Assembly: GCF_002441715.1 (NCBI RefSeq)
Contig: NZ_JXJX01000008.1
Span: 1-64,000, forward strand
Origin: Pseudolactococcus plantarum
GTDB taxonomy: Bacteria; Bacillota; Bacilli; Lactobacillales; Streptococcaceae
Direction: 5' to 3'
DNA: 64,000 bases
The notes beneath the pieces were generated by a model. It did not search any database. It was not told the DNA's origin and was given only the letters and a program-made list of their open reading frames with translations. Shown one piece after another: positions 17,565-27,421 of the stretch (the stretch's first letter is position 1; every line of letters starts with the position of its first letter). A program made the position numbers and the translations under genes.

Positions 17565-18450
17565 ACAAGACGTTGTCATCATAGATGGCTCTATGTCTAG
17601 ACTATTAGAAGCACAACACATTCAAACCAACCATAAATTATGGACGGCACTCGCATTGATTGAGGCACCAGAAGCTGTTTATCAAGTACATAAACGTTAT
17701 TTTGATGCTGGCGCAAACATAGCAATTACTGATAGCTATCAAGCAACAGTCAAAAGCTTTGCGGGCCTTGGCTACTCTGAGGCAGACGCGATTAATTTGA
17801 TCAAAAAAAGTGTGCAGTTAGCTCAACAAGCAAGAGAAGACTCAAAAACGCCACAAACCAAGTGGATTGCGGGGTCAATCGGTCCTTATGGTGCTTATCT
17901 ATCAGATGGATCTGAGTATACTGGTAATTATCAAATAGACGATAAGACAATGTATGCCTTCCATGAAACGAGAATCAAAGCACTCGTAGAGGCCGGTGTT
18001 GATTTACTTGCGATCGAGACGATTCCTAGACTAGATGAACTACGTGTTATCTTATCAATCATCGCGCATTTTGATGTCCCTGCTTTAGCGAGTATCTCTT
18101 TAAAAGATACGACACATATGGCAAATGGTGATAGCCTTGATACGTTCCAAGATCTAGTTGAAGCAGATCCTAATGTTGTTGCTTATGGTATCAATTGTAC
18201 AGCACCACAAGCCGTAGCGAAAACGATCGCTATCTTGGCAAAACAGGCTAAAAAACCACTCCTAGCTTATCCTAATTCAGGCGCTATCTTTGATCCTATT
18301 TCTAAAACGTGGTCAGAAGACATTAGTACAAAAGACATCTTTTCTATCGAGGCCAAGGACTGGCATGACAAAGGCGCTAAACTAATCGGTGGCTGTTGTT
18401 GCGCTACGGATGATGATATCGCTATCTTAGCCGAAACATTTCACAACTAA
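17539..18450 (+). CDS. mmuM: homocysteine S-methyltransferase
   Basis: 303-residue zinc-dependent methyltransferase that moves a methyl group from S-methylmethionine to homocysteine, giving two methionines. Zinc ligands are Cys in YGINCTAP (about residue 220) and the GGCCC motif of LIGGCCCATDDD near 290. N-terminal IDGSMSRLLEA and the GSIGPYGAYLSDGSEYTG loop are typical. Start at 17539 has AGGAG 6 bases upstream and overlaps mmuP by 26 bases; the frame is open further upstream but without a ribosome site. Confidence 0.95.
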   Translation: MTFQNWLTKQDVVIIDGSMSRLLEAQHIQTNHKLWTALALIEAPEAVYQVHKRYFDAGANIAITDSYQATVKSFAGLGYSEADAINLIKKSVQLAQQAREDSKTPQTKWIAGSIGPYGAYLSDGSEYTGNYQIDDKTMYAFHETRIKALVEAGVDLLAIETIPRLDELRVILSIIAHFDVPALASISLKDTTHMANGDSLDTFQDLVEADPNVVAYGINCTAPQAVAKTIAILAKQAKKPLLAYPNSGAIFDPISKTWSEDISTKDIFSIEAKDWHDKGAKLIGGCCCATDDDIAILAETFHN

Positions 18451-18488
18451 TCTCAGCAGTTACGGTACAACTTTACTCCGTGTTAAGA

Positions 18489-19313
18489 TTATTGATGGCT
18501 AGTGCTAGCAGCTGTTTTCTCTAACCATGCGATGACAGGCAGCAGCTCAACTCTAGGCTCTTGAACACGTGTGATGAGATAAAAATAGCGTTGATATTTG
18601 CTGGAAAGTTTTTGGTAGGGTAAGTCTTTTGCAGCTCTCTCAGAAATAATCGAGCAGCCATATCCTTTTTTGAGTAGGGCAACAATCATATCATTATTAT
18701 GAATGGCTAATTGTTCTTGTTTGATATCATACTCTGCGATATAGCGTTGTGTATAATAAGAGACACCTGACGTCTCTTCTCTCACCAACCACGGCCCAAT
18801 TTCTGGATCACCTACAAGAACAAGCTGATCTTTTACTAATGGGATACGGTGCATCTGTTTCATGGATAAGGGTTTTTCTATAAAACCAAAATCAATCTCA
18901 TGGCGATTAAGTGCATCAACTACTGATAAAGAATTCATCATTTTAACTGTAATCGCTAGATGTGGAAAAGCTGCTTTAAGTGCTATGATTAAATCAGGTA
19001 GTAAATAAATCGCATAAGTATGAGACGTTCCGATGACACATTGTGTCATCGTTTTTTTGTCCTGCTGTAAGGCTAATTTGAGCTCTCGCCACTCATCCAA
19101 CATATTTACCGACTGTTCATAGAGTAGATCTCCCTCTGGTGTTGTCTCAATCTCTTGGCGACCATTTCTAATAAATAGCATCACGCCTAGATCATCTTCT
19201 AATTGTTTGATTTGAGCAGAGACTGTCGACTGCGCGATAAACAGTAACTCCGCTGCTTTAGAAAAATGCTTTGTTTCGTAAACAACTTTAAAGGTTTCCA
19301 GATTTTTAAACAT
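18489..19313 (-). CDS. LysR-family regulator (YeiE/CysL-like)
   Basis: 274 residues. N-terminal winged HTH (FSKAAELLFIAQSTVSAQIKQLEDDLGVMLFIRNGR) and a periplasmic-binding-type effector domain (IGTSHTYAIYLLPDLIIALK ... ISERAAKDLPYQKL). It is divergent from a YeiH-type membrane protein, the standard pairing for this subfamily, so it very likely activates yeiH. Effector unknown; relatives respond to sulfur metabolites. Convergent with mmuM across only 38 bases, which hold a weak hairpin TAATCT/AGATTA. Confidence 0.88.
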   Translation of the reverse strand: MFKNLETFKVVYETKHFSKAAELLFIAQSTVSAQIKQLEDDLGVMLFIRNGRQEIETTPEGDLLYEQSVNMLDEWRELKLALQQDKKTMTQCVIGTSHTYAIYLLPDLIIALKAAFPHLAITVKMMNSLSVVDALNRHEIDFGFIEKPLSMKQMHRIPLVKDQLVLVGDPEIGPWLVREETSGVSYYTQRYIAEYDIKQEQLAIHNNDMIVALLKKGYGCSIISERAAKDLPYQKLSSKYQRYFYLITRVQEPRVELLPVIAWLEKTAASTSHQ

Positions 19314-19360
19314 GATTTTCTCCCATCTGTTTTTTCGATTAAACCTATTATATCAATTGA

Positions 19361-19389
19361 TTATAGTAATGGGTATTTTTTACTATAAT
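19361..19389 (+). promoter_or_regulatory. yeiH promoter with LysR-type palindrome
   Basis: Perfect -10 TATAAT (19384-19389) but poor -35 (TTATAG). An inverted repeat ATAGTAA-N10-TTACTAT (19363-19386) covers the spacer and suits a LysR-type box. Confidence 0.55.
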
Positions 19390-19430
19390 AGAGTTAAGGA
19401 AAAAGAGATAAAGAAAAGAGAGGTTATCAT

Positions 19431-20435
19431 ATGCATCACATCATAAAAAGACATCAAGCGATATTACCAGGGCTAGGATTGTCGTTAATCGTTGCCATGA
19501 TTGCTAAAGTTATTGCACTTGCTTTACCTGATTTAGGTGGCGCAACACTGGCTATTTTACTCGGTATCGTTTTAGGTAATACATTTTTTAAACAAGACTA
19601 TTTAGCTAGTGGAACTAAGTTTTCAGAAAGTAAACTTCTTGAGTGTTCTGTTGTCTTATTAGGCTTTACTGTTACCTTCCAAACAATTAGTCGTTTAGGT
19701 ATGAATGGTTTGATTTTTATTATCGCGATGATGGCAATCGTCATCATTGCTGTCATCTTTATTGGTAAGCGACTAGGGTTTTCTGAAAACATGGGCATCT
19801 TGATGGCGAGCGGTAATGCAGTGTGTGGGTCTTCAGCGATTGGCGCAGTAGCCCCAGCGATAGAAGCTGATGAAGATGAAAAAGGACAAATTATCACACT
19901 CGTTAACCTATTAGGGACAGTGATGATGCTCACACTCCCTATTATCGCGACATCACTATTTGGAAAAAGTTTACTGGCACACAGTGCGCTATTAGGTGGG
20001 ACACTTCAGTCAGTCGGGCAAGTCGTTGCAGGAGCAAGTCTAATTAACCAACAAACCGTTCAATTTGCTATGCTATTTAAAATTACTCGGATCATATTTT
20101 TAGTCGTCGTTGTCTTTATTTTCCAAAAGAGACATCAAAAACATCAAAAAATAGCGACAACGACTAAACGTGCCTTTCCCATACCTTGGTATGTACTCGC
20201 ATTTTTAATCATCTGTGTTGTCAATAGTTTGGTTGCCCTACCTAAACCCTTTAGTGATAGTGCGCATTTTATCAGTACCTGGTTTGAAACAATCGCACTT
20301 GCTGCGATCGGCTTACGACTTGATCTAAAAAAATTCATCAAAGAAGGGCCAAAATTCTTAATATATGGCTTATCTGTTGGCAGTGTCCAAACAATCGCGG
20401 CTATCGTGTTAATCGTCTTACTTAAAATCAGATAA
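19431..20435 (+). CDS. YeiH/UPF0324 family membrane protein
   Basis: 334 residues with about ten hydrophobic segments. Conserved [41 protein letters not shown] and LRLDLKKF stretches mark the UPF0324 (putative sulfate exporter) family. The transported substrate has not been proved for most members. It is expressed from a promoter divergent from the LysR gene and ends at an intrinsic terminator. GAGAGG lies upstream of the ATG. Confidence 0.88.
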   Translation: MHHIIKRHQAILPGLGLSLIVAMIAKVIALALPDLGGATLAILLGIVLGNTFFKQDYLASGTKFSESKLLECSVVLLGFTVTFQTISRLGMNGLIFIIAMMAIVIIAVIFIGKRLGFSENMGILMASGNAVCGSSAIGAVAPAIEADEDEKGQIITLVNLLGTVMMLTLPIIATSLFGKSLLAHSALLGGTLQSVGQVVAGASLINQQTVQFAMLFKITRIIFLVVVVFIFQKRHQKHQKIATTTKRAFPIPWYVLAFLIICVVNSLVALPKPFSDSAHFISTWFETIALAAIGLRLDLKKFIKEGPKFLIYGLSVGSVQTIAAIVLIVLLKIR

Positions 20436-20494
20436 CCCAATACGTCTGGCTTCTGATAGACTGCAAGTCACTCAAGTAAGTACAGTTTATCAAC

Positions 20495-20530
20495 AAAAAA
20501 AGAGTGCCACATCAATGTGCTACTCTTTTT
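20495..20530 (+). terminator. intrinsic terminator after yeiH
   Basis: Stem AAAAAGAGT..CACAT with ATGTG..ACTCTTTTT, small internal mismatch, T-run at the end; likely works both ways. Confidence 0.75.
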
Positions 20531-20553
20531 AAGTATCTTTAATTTTCACTAAC

Positions 20554-20580
20554 AAAAAAGCTAAGCTTGTTCGCTTAGCT
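20554..20580 (-). terminator. intrinsic terminator of tRNA-Leu
   Basis: Minus strand stem AGCTAAGC / GCTTAGCT followed by TTTTT, starting 5 bases after the tRNA 3' end. Confidence 0.85.
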
Positions 20581-20584
20581 AGTA

Positions 20585-20670
20585 TGCGGAGAAAGGGACT
20601 TGAACCCTCACGACCAAAGTAGGTCACAGGATCCTTAATCCTGCGCGTCTGCCAATTCCGCCATCTCCGC
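20585..20670 (-). tRNA. tRNA-Leu (anticodon AAG)
   Basis: 86-base class II tRNA. Acceptor stem GCGGAGA/TCTCCGC, D-arm GGCGGAATTGGCAGACGC, anticodon stem CAGGA/TCCTG with loop TTAAGGA giving anticodon AAG, a long variable arm (GACCTACTTTGGTCGT), and T-arm GGGTTCAAGTCCC. Discriminator A; CCA is not encoded. A34 should be converted to inosine, so it reads CUU and CUC. Confidence 0.95.
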
Positions 20671-20744
20671 GAAACAGTACCTTATTAGTATATCAAAGTA
20701 CTGATCGTTCGTCAAGGATTTTTAGCAATCTATCACTTTGACTA

Positions 20745-20999
20745 TTAATACTTAATCTGACCTAACAAATCATCTGGGAGGTCATGAAAGCCTTTGCCTG
20801 CTTTAAAGTTTTCAAATTTACCTAATAAAAATTGATACGCATCTAAGCGACTTTCGTAACGGATGACCGCGTCTTTTGCGCGTTCGTCTCCATCTTCTGT
20901 CACGACCTTTTGACTGGCAGTCATGGCTAATTCATTAATTGACACTTGTGTTTTTACCCAAGCCTCAAACTCTGCTATAAATTTTTGTTCATCCGTCAT
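20745..20999 (-). CDS. DUF1912 family protein
   Basis: 84 residues, acidic and helical. The stretch DERAKDAVIRYESRLDAYQFLLGKFENFKAGKGFHDLP is strongly conserved in streptococcal DUF1912 proteins. No membrane segment or known catalytic motif; function unknown. Located 29 bases after the GNAT gene and probably in the rlmD-GNAT transcript. Confidence 0.85.
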   Translation of the reverse strand: MTDEQKFIAEFEAWVKTQVSINELAMTASQKVVTEDGDERAKDAVIRYESRLDAYQFLLGKFENFKAGKGFHDLPDDLLGQIKY

Positions 21000-21028
21000 A
21001 AACTTCTACCCTCTTTACTTCATTTTTC

Positions 21029-21547
21029 TTATCCATTTTTTAGTTGTGAATCATCACGTGTTACTTTTTGAAATGCGATTCTTTCACTTTCATATATCAC
21101 AATGCCACAAGCTTGAAACCCTAATGTAGTCAAAATATGCTGCATAATTTGATTATCTGGGTGTGTATCCACACGAAAATCCCCGTAATCTGCAAACATA
21201 TCAAAAACAGCAGTAAAAAATTGTTGTCCTAATGCTTTGCCACGATATTTGTCTGAGATAGCCAGACGATGTACCGTCACATAGGCATCATTTTGCGTTA
21301 ACCACTGTCCTTGTATCTGTTCATAGGCAGGTTCGACGCCAGTAATCACTGCACCATATCCGACAATTTCCCCATCTTGTTTCAAGACATAGCCGACACC
21401 ATTTTTGATATCAGCTAAAATATCTGTTGACGCAGGATATGCGCTTGTTTGCCACTGATCAAGGCCTTGCTGTTTCAAAAATGCACGGGCATTTTCAATC
21501 ACAGCTATAATCTCTGATAATTCGGCTTGTTTTGCTTTTTCAATCAT
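21029..21547 (-). CDS. GNAT-family N-acetyltransferase
   Basis: 172 residues. Acetyl-CoA binding motif A is [17 protein letters not shown] (R-G-x-A-L-G variant of Q/R-x-x-G-x-G/A), and motif B is seen in [22 protein letters not shown]. It transfers acetyl from acetyl-CoA to an unknown amine. The gene overlaps the 3' end of rlmD by 4 bases, so the two are translationally coupled. Confidence 0.85.
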   Translation of the reverse strand: MIEKAKQAELSEIIAVIENARAFLKQQGLDQWQTSAYPASTDILADIKNGVGYVLKQDGEIVGYGAVITGVEPAYEQIQGQWLTQNDAYVTVHRLAISDKYRGKALGQQFFTAVFDMFADYGDFRVDTHPDNQIMQHILTTLGFQACGIVIYESERIAFQKVTRDDSQLKNG

Positions 21548-22881
21548 TTTCGTACCAATTTAACCACCGCTTCTGTTCTTGCCGTATGCGGGAACATATC
21601 CACTGATTGGATATACTTAACAGCGTAAACTTCAGACAGTCTAACCAAATCACGCGCTAAAGTCGAGACGTTACAAGATACATAGACCATCTTTTCAGGT
21701 TTTGCTGCGACAATTGTCTCCAGTAACTTCGCATCTAATCCTGTTCGTGGTGGATCAACAATCAAAGCTGTCGGTTGATATCCATCAGCAAGCCACTTGG
21801 GAATGACAGTTTCTGCTGTCCCCACCTCATAGATCCCATCAGGCACATTCACTTTCGCATCTGCTATGGCTTCTGCAATGACATCCATACCGCGAATACT
21901 GCGAACTTTTCCTAAGAATGCACGACCAATCGTACCAGTACCAGAATACGCATCAATCAAATCATCCTCTAGAGTTGCACCCATCGCCTTAACAGCTTCT
22001 CGATACAAGATTTCTGTTTGTTCAGGATTGAGTTGATAAAACGCACGTGGACTAAGCTCAAAACTATAATCTAACACACCTTCTAAAATGGCTCGATCTC
22101 CCCAAAGTATCTCAGTTGTTTCGCCATAAATTTCTGATGTTTTTTTCGAATGAATATTGATTGCGACTGTTTTGATTTCTGGGAATTTTTCAGTCAAACT
22201 TTTGATTAAGTGCGTCAATTCAACTGATATTGATGAAATAAAAATCAATTGCACATCACCAGTTTTACGTGACCTGCGCACCATGACTGTACGAATACCA
22301 TCAAACTGTCGTTCGTTGTAAATCGGGATACGATGCATGGTCAACAGCTCTGTAATCTCATTAATCACAGCCTGTGTCGTTTCATCTTGCACATAACACT
22401 GCTTGATTTCAACTAACCTGTGAGAGTTTTCTGCAAATAAGCCTGCTCTCACTTTCTCGCCCAATAGTCTTGTTTGAAACTGTAGTTTAGCACGATAGTG
22501 TTCTGGTTTTTTCATCCCTATCGTTTGACGGACTTCATAGCTTTCATACCCATCTGGTTTAAATTTTTGTAGTGCTTGTTTAAGCAAATCTTGCTTAAAT
22601 TTTAGCTGTTGTGGATAAGCCAAATGCATAATTTGACAACCGCCACACTGTTTATAGATATCACAGACCGGTATCACACGATGTGGGGATTTTTTATTTA
22701 TTTTAAGGACTTTTGCTGTTGCATAATTAGGTTCAACGTTAATAATTTCAGCATAAACCGATTCTCCCTTAAGGGCTCCGGGGACAAAAACTGTCATGCC
22801 TTTAAAATTACCAACACCTTCCCCATTAATGCCTATTTTTTTTATATTTAATGGAATTTTCTGCTTAATTTTGAGAGTCAT
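21544..22881 (-). CDS. rlmD: 23S rRNA m5U methyltransferase (RlmD/RlmCD type)
   Basis: 445 residues. N-terminal TRAM domain (about 1-60), Fe-S cluster cysteines ([14 protein letters not shown] plus later CYVQ), SAM-binding [16 protein letters not shown], and the catalytic [12 protein letters not shown] with DPPRTGLD. It methylates uridine C5 in 23S rRNA; a single enzyme of this type often does two sites in Firmicutes. The promoter TGG-TAAAAT ends 6 bases before the ATG, and no ribosome site is visible, so the mRNA is probably leaderless. Confidence 0.92.
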   Translation of the reverse strand: MTLKIKQKIPLNIKKIGINGEGVGNFKGMTVFVPGALKGESVYAEIINVEPNYATAKVLKINKKSPHRVIPVCDIYKQCGGCQIMHLAYPQQLKFKQDLLKQALQKFKPDGYESYEVRQTIGMKKPEHYRAKLQFQTRLLGEKVRAGLFAENSHRLVEIKQCYVQDETTQAVINEITELLTMHRIPIYNERQFDGIRTVMVRRSRKTGDVQLIFISSISVELTHLIKSLTEKFPEIKTVAINIHSKKTSEIYGETTEILWGDRAILEGVLDYSFELSPRAFYQLNPEQTEILYREAVKAMGATLEDDLIDAYSGTGTIGRAFLGKVRSIRGMDVIAEAIADAKVNVPDGIYEVGTAETVIPKWLADGYQPTALIVDPPRTGLDAKLLETIVAAKPEKMVYVSCNVSTLARDLVRLSEVYAVKYIQSVDMFPHTARTEAVVKLVRK

Positions 22882-22887
22882 GTACCT

Positions 22888-22896
22888 ATTTTACCA
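22888..22896 (-). promoter_or_regulatory. extended -10 promoter giving leaderless rlmD mRNA
   Basis: Minus strand TGG-TAAAAT, then 6 bases, then ATG. No -35 match and no ribosome site. Confidence 0.6.
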
Positions 22897-23011
22897 TTTT
22901 TTAGACAGTTTGACCTCACAACCACACAATAGGCAGGCGCTTATATTCCTATTTTTTACTTTAAAGCGTACGTGTCAGATATCCCTTTCAAAACAGCAGT
23001 TATCCCCACAC

Positions 23012-24907
23012 TTAAATACTATTAGGTGAAGCCATCAGTAGTCTTAATGAGTTTAACAATACAATAACCGTACTTCCTTCATGTGCCATCACACCAGCTA
23101 CCACTGATAACCGACCAGATAGACTAAGGGCAATCAGTAATAGGACAATCAGCAGTGAAAACCCAACATTTTGCACCACGACCCATTTCAAGCGTTTTGA
23201 CGCTTGATGCGCTTTAACAATGTTAGTTAGGTTATTTTTCATCACCACAACATCTGCCGTTTCGATCGCAACATCTGTCCCATCGCCCATCGCAATCCCG
23301 ATATCAGCTTTTGCAAGTCCAGGTGCATCATTGACACCATCACCAACCATGCCGACCATACCATATTTGGCTTTATTCTCCATGACAATGGCTGCTTTCT
23401 GATCTGGTAATACATCGGCTACCACTGTATCAATCCCAATCATTTGGCCTACTGCATCACCGGTTAATTTAGCATCTCCAGTTAACATAATTGAGTGAAT
23501 ATTTTCTTTTCGCAAGTAATCCATCACTAAAACAGACGCTTCCTGTGGGACATCCTGTACAGCGATTAAGCCAATAACTGTTTTATCCACAGCAATAAAC
23601 ATGACTGTTTTTCCTTGTTTTTCATAACTTTCCTGTGTGATGAGCCAGTTTGAGCCTACACGCTCAAAAACACTTGGTTTTGCGATTTGAATCAGCTTAT
23701 CATCGTATACAGTTTGCAACCCTTGACCTATCAGCTGCGTGGCTGAGACAGCTATCCCAGTATCTGCTTGAGCAAATTTAGTTATGATAGCACTAGCAAG
23801 TGGATGATTACTTTGTTTTTCCATAGCTACAATAATAGGTAAAACATCGTCATACTGAGGATCAATGCGATAGGCAACCACTTCTGGTTGTCCTTTGGTT
23901 AAGGTACCGGTTTTATCAAAGGCTACCGCTTTTAGATTAGCAAAGTTTGACAAAAATGCCCCACCTTTAAAGAGTACGCCCTGACGTGCTAGATGAGACA
24001 TACTTGCCAGTGTTGCAGGAATAGCAGAAACTGCTATCGCACAAGGTGATGCAGAAACGAGAAAAACTAAACTTCTTGATAGGGTTTCTGACCACGTCCA
24101 ACCAAATATAATTGGCGACCCTACTAATAGCAGCAAAAAGATAGCAAGGACGATATTCACATAAATAGGTTCATATTTTTTGATACCTGCAGCAGCTGGT
24201 GATAAATTATCTTGCGCGGTAGCGACCATGTTGAGTATCTTAGCAAAAACACTCTCGTCACTACGTTTGGTGACTGACATGGTAAAGGTGCTATTGCCAT
24301 TTATCGTCGCTGCGAAAACTCTATCCCCTACAGACTTTTCTTGGGGGATACTCTCGCCATTAATCGTTGCTTCATTAATGCTTGCAAGACCAGCTGTAAT
24401 CACACCATCTGCTGGTACTTGATCACCGTTTTGTACTTGTACAAGATCATTAATCTCTAAGCGATCAACAGCCACGATGTCAACCTTACCGTCTGCGGTG
24501 ATTCTGCGTGCTTGTGTTGGATTCATTTTTAACAGATTGGTAATTTCTCGATTACTTTTACCTTCAACATACCCTTCTAAAAAATGTGCACCAGAAAAAA
24601 TAAAAATTAACAAAGCTGCTTCTTTTGTCTCTCCTTGAATCACTGCGCCTACTGCTGCTAAAGTCATCAACAGATGCGTATTCGTCATCAATTTCCGCTT
24701 GGTTTTTGATGTTTGGATCGTATCAACAATCCCTTCTATCATCACATGATAACCTGATAGCACCAAGGCAATCACGTCGATCATTTGAGAGGCTATATGA
24801 GGTACAGGTAACCCTAACCCAATAACAAACAGAGCAGTTCCTAACAAATAATGAAATTGATGTGTCAATACAAAGTGTTTTGTGTCATGATGATGTAACT
24901 GTGTCAT
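23012..24907 (-). CDS. P1B-4 type metal-exporting ATPase
   Basis: 631-residue P-type ATPase. Phosphorylation motif FDKTGTLTKG, actuator TGE-like INGESIPQE, hinge GDGVNDAPGLAKAD. The transmembrane metal motif is SPC (SASPCAIA) rather than CPC, and the last helices hold HEGST; both mark subgroup P1B-4, whose studied members export Fe(II) or Co(II). It has no N-terminal ferredoxin-like metal domain, only a His-rich start (MTQLHHHDTKH). Divergent from a MerR gene with a shared palindrome at 24933-24956. Confidence 0.9.
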   Translation of the reverse strand: MTQLHHHDTKHFVLTHQFHYLLGTALFVIGLGLPVPHIASQMIDVIALVLSGYHVMIEGIVDTIQTSKTKRKLMTNTHLLMTLAAVGAVIQGETKEAALLIFIFSGAHFLEGYVEGKSNREITNLLKMNPTQARRITADGKVDIVAVDRLEINDLVQVQNGDQVPADGVITAGLASINEATINGESIPQEKSVGDRVFAATINGNSTFTMSVTKRSDESVFAKILNMVATAQDNLSPAAAGIKKYEPIYVNIVLAIFLLLLVGSPIIFGWTWSETLSRSLVFLVSASPCAIAVSAIPATLASMSHLARQGVLFKGGAFLSNFANLKAVAFDKTGTLTKGQPEVVAYRIDPQYDDVLPIIVAMEKQSNHPLASAIITKFAQADTGIAVSATQLIGQGLQTVYDDKLIQIAKPSVFERVGSNWLITQESYEKQGKTVMFIAVDKTVIGLIAVQDVPQEASVLVMDYLRKENIHSIMLTGDAKLTGDAVGQMIGIDTVVADVLPDQKAAIVMENKAKYGMVGMVGDGVNDAPGLAKADIGIAMGDGTDVAIETADVVVMKNNLTNIVKAHQASKRLKWVVVQNVGFSLLIVLLLIALSLSGRLSVVAGVMAHEGSTVIVLLNSLRLLMASPNSI

Positions 24908-24932
24908 GATTTACTCCTTTATTATATGCATG

Positions 24933-24956
24933 TTTTATGATATAGTACTATCATAA
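24933..24956. promoter_or_regulatory. operator between MerR gene and metal ATPase
   Basis: Perfect 9-bp inverted repeat TTTATGATA-N6-TATCATAAA. On the minus strand it is preceded by TTTACA and contains the likely -10 of the ATPase promoter, the usual placing of a MerR site between -35 and -10. Confidence 0.75.
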
Positions 24957-24985
24957 ACTATACTGTAAAGGGAAGGTCAAGTCAT

Positions 24986-25768
24986 ATGAAAAAAAATAAT
25001 GCGTTAACGATTGGACAACTCAGTAAATTATCCAACACACACATCAAAGCCATCAGATACTATGAAAAGATTGGGATTTTCCCACCGAGTTATATCGATC
25101 CTAGCAATAGCTATCGCTATTATTCAAACTCTCATATCATTTATTTACAACTGATCAAATTATGTATTACTTATGGTATTTCTTTAAAATCATTTAACCA
25201 GTATTGGGCTGATGCCGATAAAATTGATTTAGATGCAATCATTGATAAAGCAAAGGCACATATTTTAGAAAAGAAAAAGCAATTATTAGCAGATGAGCAT
25301 TTCCTTGAGGGACTGACTTCTGAGCTTGAATTTTCACAAAATTTACATACAAAAATCAACTCAGAGACACTTGCAAACCCAACACACGAAGATTTTTTAC
25401 TGCTACCTTTTGAAGGTGATATTTTTTCTTACCACTATTATGAAGCATTCTACAAAGCACTTGATATCATTGATGCGCATCAAACCACCTATTTTAATAA
25501 AGTGGGTTGTTTTTACGTGCAACAAGATGGGCGATTAAAACAATTTCTCGCCTTAAAAATACAAGCACACACGCCAAACACTGGCTGTCTAGAAATTTTA
25601 CATATTAGTCATCAACCTGAGCTGATCAAACATATTCAGCCAGAACAAGTGGCCAATGAGCTAAACAAACTAGCTCACCAAGACTATCAGTGTCTTATCT
25701 TAGAAACGTATGAATCTCCTTATAACGTACGCAAGCCTCACTTAGCATTACGCCTACTTTTGACCTAA
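24986..25768 (+). CDS. MerR-family regulator with effector domain
   Basis: 260 residues. N-terminal MerR HTH (LTIGQLSKLSNTHIKAIRYYEKIGIFPPS, then SYRYYSNSH), dimerisation helix about residues 80-115, and a C-terminal domain of about 120 residues resembling GyrI-like effector modules. It lacks the short Cys-rich metal loop of CueR or ZntR type proteins, so how it senses metal is unclear. Divergent from the P1B-4 ATPase; likely its activator. AAGGGAAGG precedes the ATG. Confidence 0.85.
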   Translation: MKKNNALTIGQLSKLSNTHIKAIRYYEKIGIFPPSYIDPSNSYRYYSNSHIIYLQLIKLCITYGISLKSFNQYWADADKIDLDAIIDKAKAHILEKKKQLLADEHFLEGLTSELEFSQNLHTKINSETLANPTHEDFLLLPFEGDIFSYHYYEAFYKALDIIDAHQTTYFNKVGCFYVQQDGRLKQFLALKIQAHTPNTGCLEILHISHQPELIKHIQPEQVANELNKLAHQDYQCLILETYESPYNVRKPHLALRLLLT

Positions 25769-25827
25769 ACTGGTCATATCGCGATCATAAACGCCTCAAA
25801 AAATAAGCAAAATTAGCTATTTTTACG

Positions 25828-25838
25828 TATAATAAAGT
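25828..25838 (+). promoter_or_regulatory. -10 box giving leaderless recX mRNA
   Basis: TATAAT (25828-25833) followed by AAAGT and the recX ATG at 25839. No ribosome site fits between them. Confidence 0.55.
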
Positions 25839-26633
25839 ATGCCTAAAATCATAACCCTTGAAAAAAAGAAACGACTTTATAAAGTCGTTTTCGATAATGA
25901 CCAAACCATTTATGTTACAGAAGATACGATTGTCCACTTTCTTTTATCAAAAGAGACGCATATTGAGGCGTCAGAGGTGGATAAAATCATTGCATTTTCT
26001 GATTTTTCTAGAGGAAAAAATCTAGCCCTCTACTATATTTCTTTTAAGCAACGTACAAAAAAAGAGGTCATAACCTACCTCATGGATCATGATATAACAA
26101 GTAGCCAAACATTTAAAATCATTGATAACTTAACAAACTCGGGGTTCATAGACGATACTGCCTATGCCACCTCTTTTATTCAGGAAAAGGTATTAGGAAA
26201 AACTTTCGGTCCCTATCAGATCGAACGTAAATTAATGGATAAAGGCATTGATAAAGCAATCATCCAAGACAAATTAGCTGAAAGTTATGATGTAGATACA
26301 CAACTGGACACTGCTACATACTTAGCGGAAAAATTAGTCATGACAAAATATAGTCGACTCCCGCTCAAAGCACTAAAACTAAAAGTCACAACTCACTTAA
26401 CTCAAAAAGGGTTCTCATATGATATTAGTAAACTCGCACTAACAAATCTTGAGCTAGAGTCTGACCCAGAAAATGAGCAAGAGCTACTTCAAAAAGAACT
26501 CGAAAAACTACTCAAAAAATACAGTCGAAAATATGATGGGTACGATCTTAAACAGCGTGTCACTAACGGACTTGCGCGAAAAGGATTTGATTTTGACATC
26601 ATCAACCGTGAATTAAGAGAAATCGATTTTTAG
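25839..26633 (+). CDS. recX: recombination regulator RecX
   Basis: 264 residues, the long streptococcal form. It modulates RecA filaments. Repeated three-helix units are visible (ALYYISFKQRTKKEVITYLMD, GFIDDTAYATSFIQEK, GPYQIERKLMDKGID). N-terminal extension of about 60 residues is usual in this family branch. It is convergent with, and overlaps by 4 bases, the RsuA-like gene, so the two transcripts run into each other. Confidence 0.92.
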   Translation: MPKIITLEKKKRLYKVVFDNDQTIYVTEDTIVHFLLSKETHIEASEVDKIIAFSDFSRGKNLALYYISFKQRTKKEVITYLMDHDITSSQTFKIIDNLTNSGFIDDTAYATSFIQEKVLGKTFGPYQIERKLMDKGIDKAIIQDKLAESYDVDTQLDTATYLAEKLVMTKYSRLPLKALKLKVTTHLTQKGFSYDISKLALTNLELESDPENEQELLQKELEKLLKKYSRKYDGYDLKQRVTNGLARKGFDFDIINRELREIDF

Positions 26634-27337
26634 TTAAAATAGATGGCTAACTGCTGAATCTCAGACCGCGTTAACCTCCGATATTCACCAGGGGCTAACG
26701 TCTCATCTAACTGGATAGGACCGATTTCTTTTCTGACCAACTGCGTCACCAAGACCCCGATGCTTAAAAACATCTTGCGAATTTGTCGATTTTTCCCTTC
26801 ACTAATGGTCACGATAGCAGAATGTGGCGAGGTTAATATGAGTTGAGCTGGTGCTAGTTGCACATCGCCATCTATGACTAGACCAGATGCAAATTTATCC
26901 ACAGCATCTGTAGATAAAGCCTCTTTAGTCTCAACTGCATACACTTTTTTGACATGCGCATCAGGCTTCAGTAAATTACGGCCTAATTTACCATTGTCAG
27001 TAATGAGTATCAGACCTTGTGAGAGAAAATCCAACCTACCAATCAGATACAACCCTTCACGATCAATATCCTGCGATAACGCATCAAATACCACTGGTAG
27101 CTGTTTATCTTGGTTAGCTGAGAGAGTTCGGATTGCTTTATTTAGCATCAAATACCGATGAGCTGGAAAAACGAGAAGCTGATCGTCTAATGCTACATCA
27201 TTTAAGTTACTATCTACTTGATAATTCACCATAGTGACTACTTTACCATCGACTGTCACACAACCTTGTTTAACTATCTTTTTGACTTTGGAGCGCGCAA
27301 CCTGCCCATATCTTATCAACACATCATCAATTCGCAT
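26630..27337 (-). CDS. RsuA-family pseudouridine synthase (paralogue 1)
   Basis: 235 residues. N-terminal S4 RNA-binding domain (MRIDDVLIRYGQVARSKVKKIVKQGCVTVDGK) and RluB/RsuA catalytic domain with GRLDFLSQGLILITDNG, whose Asp is the nucleophile, and EGKNRQIRKMF. The catalytic loop reads DFLSQG instead of the common DKDTEG, so it is a diverged branch. Target uridine, probably in 16S rRNA, is unknown. A second, more canonical RsuA is at 50240-50971. AGGA-type ribosome site precedes the ATG. Confidence 0.85.
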   Translation of the reverse strand: MRIDDVLIRYGQVARSKVKKIVKQGCVTVDGKVVTMVNYQVDSNLNDVALDDQLLVFPAHRYLMLNKAIRTLSANQDKQLPVVFDALSQDIDREGLYLIGRLDFLSQGLILITDNGKLGRNLLKPDAHVKKVYAVETKEALSTDAVDKFASGLVIDGDVQLAPAQLILTSPHSAIVTISEGKNRQIRKMFLSIGVLVTQLVRKEIGPIQLDETLAPGEYRRLTRSEIQQLAIYFN

Positions 27338-27421
27338 TTTAAGTTCCTATTTCTTGTTTTTTTTTGACAATTAAAATATAATTTACTTATATCTGATTTC
27401 CAAAGAAAGCGAGGTGACCCT

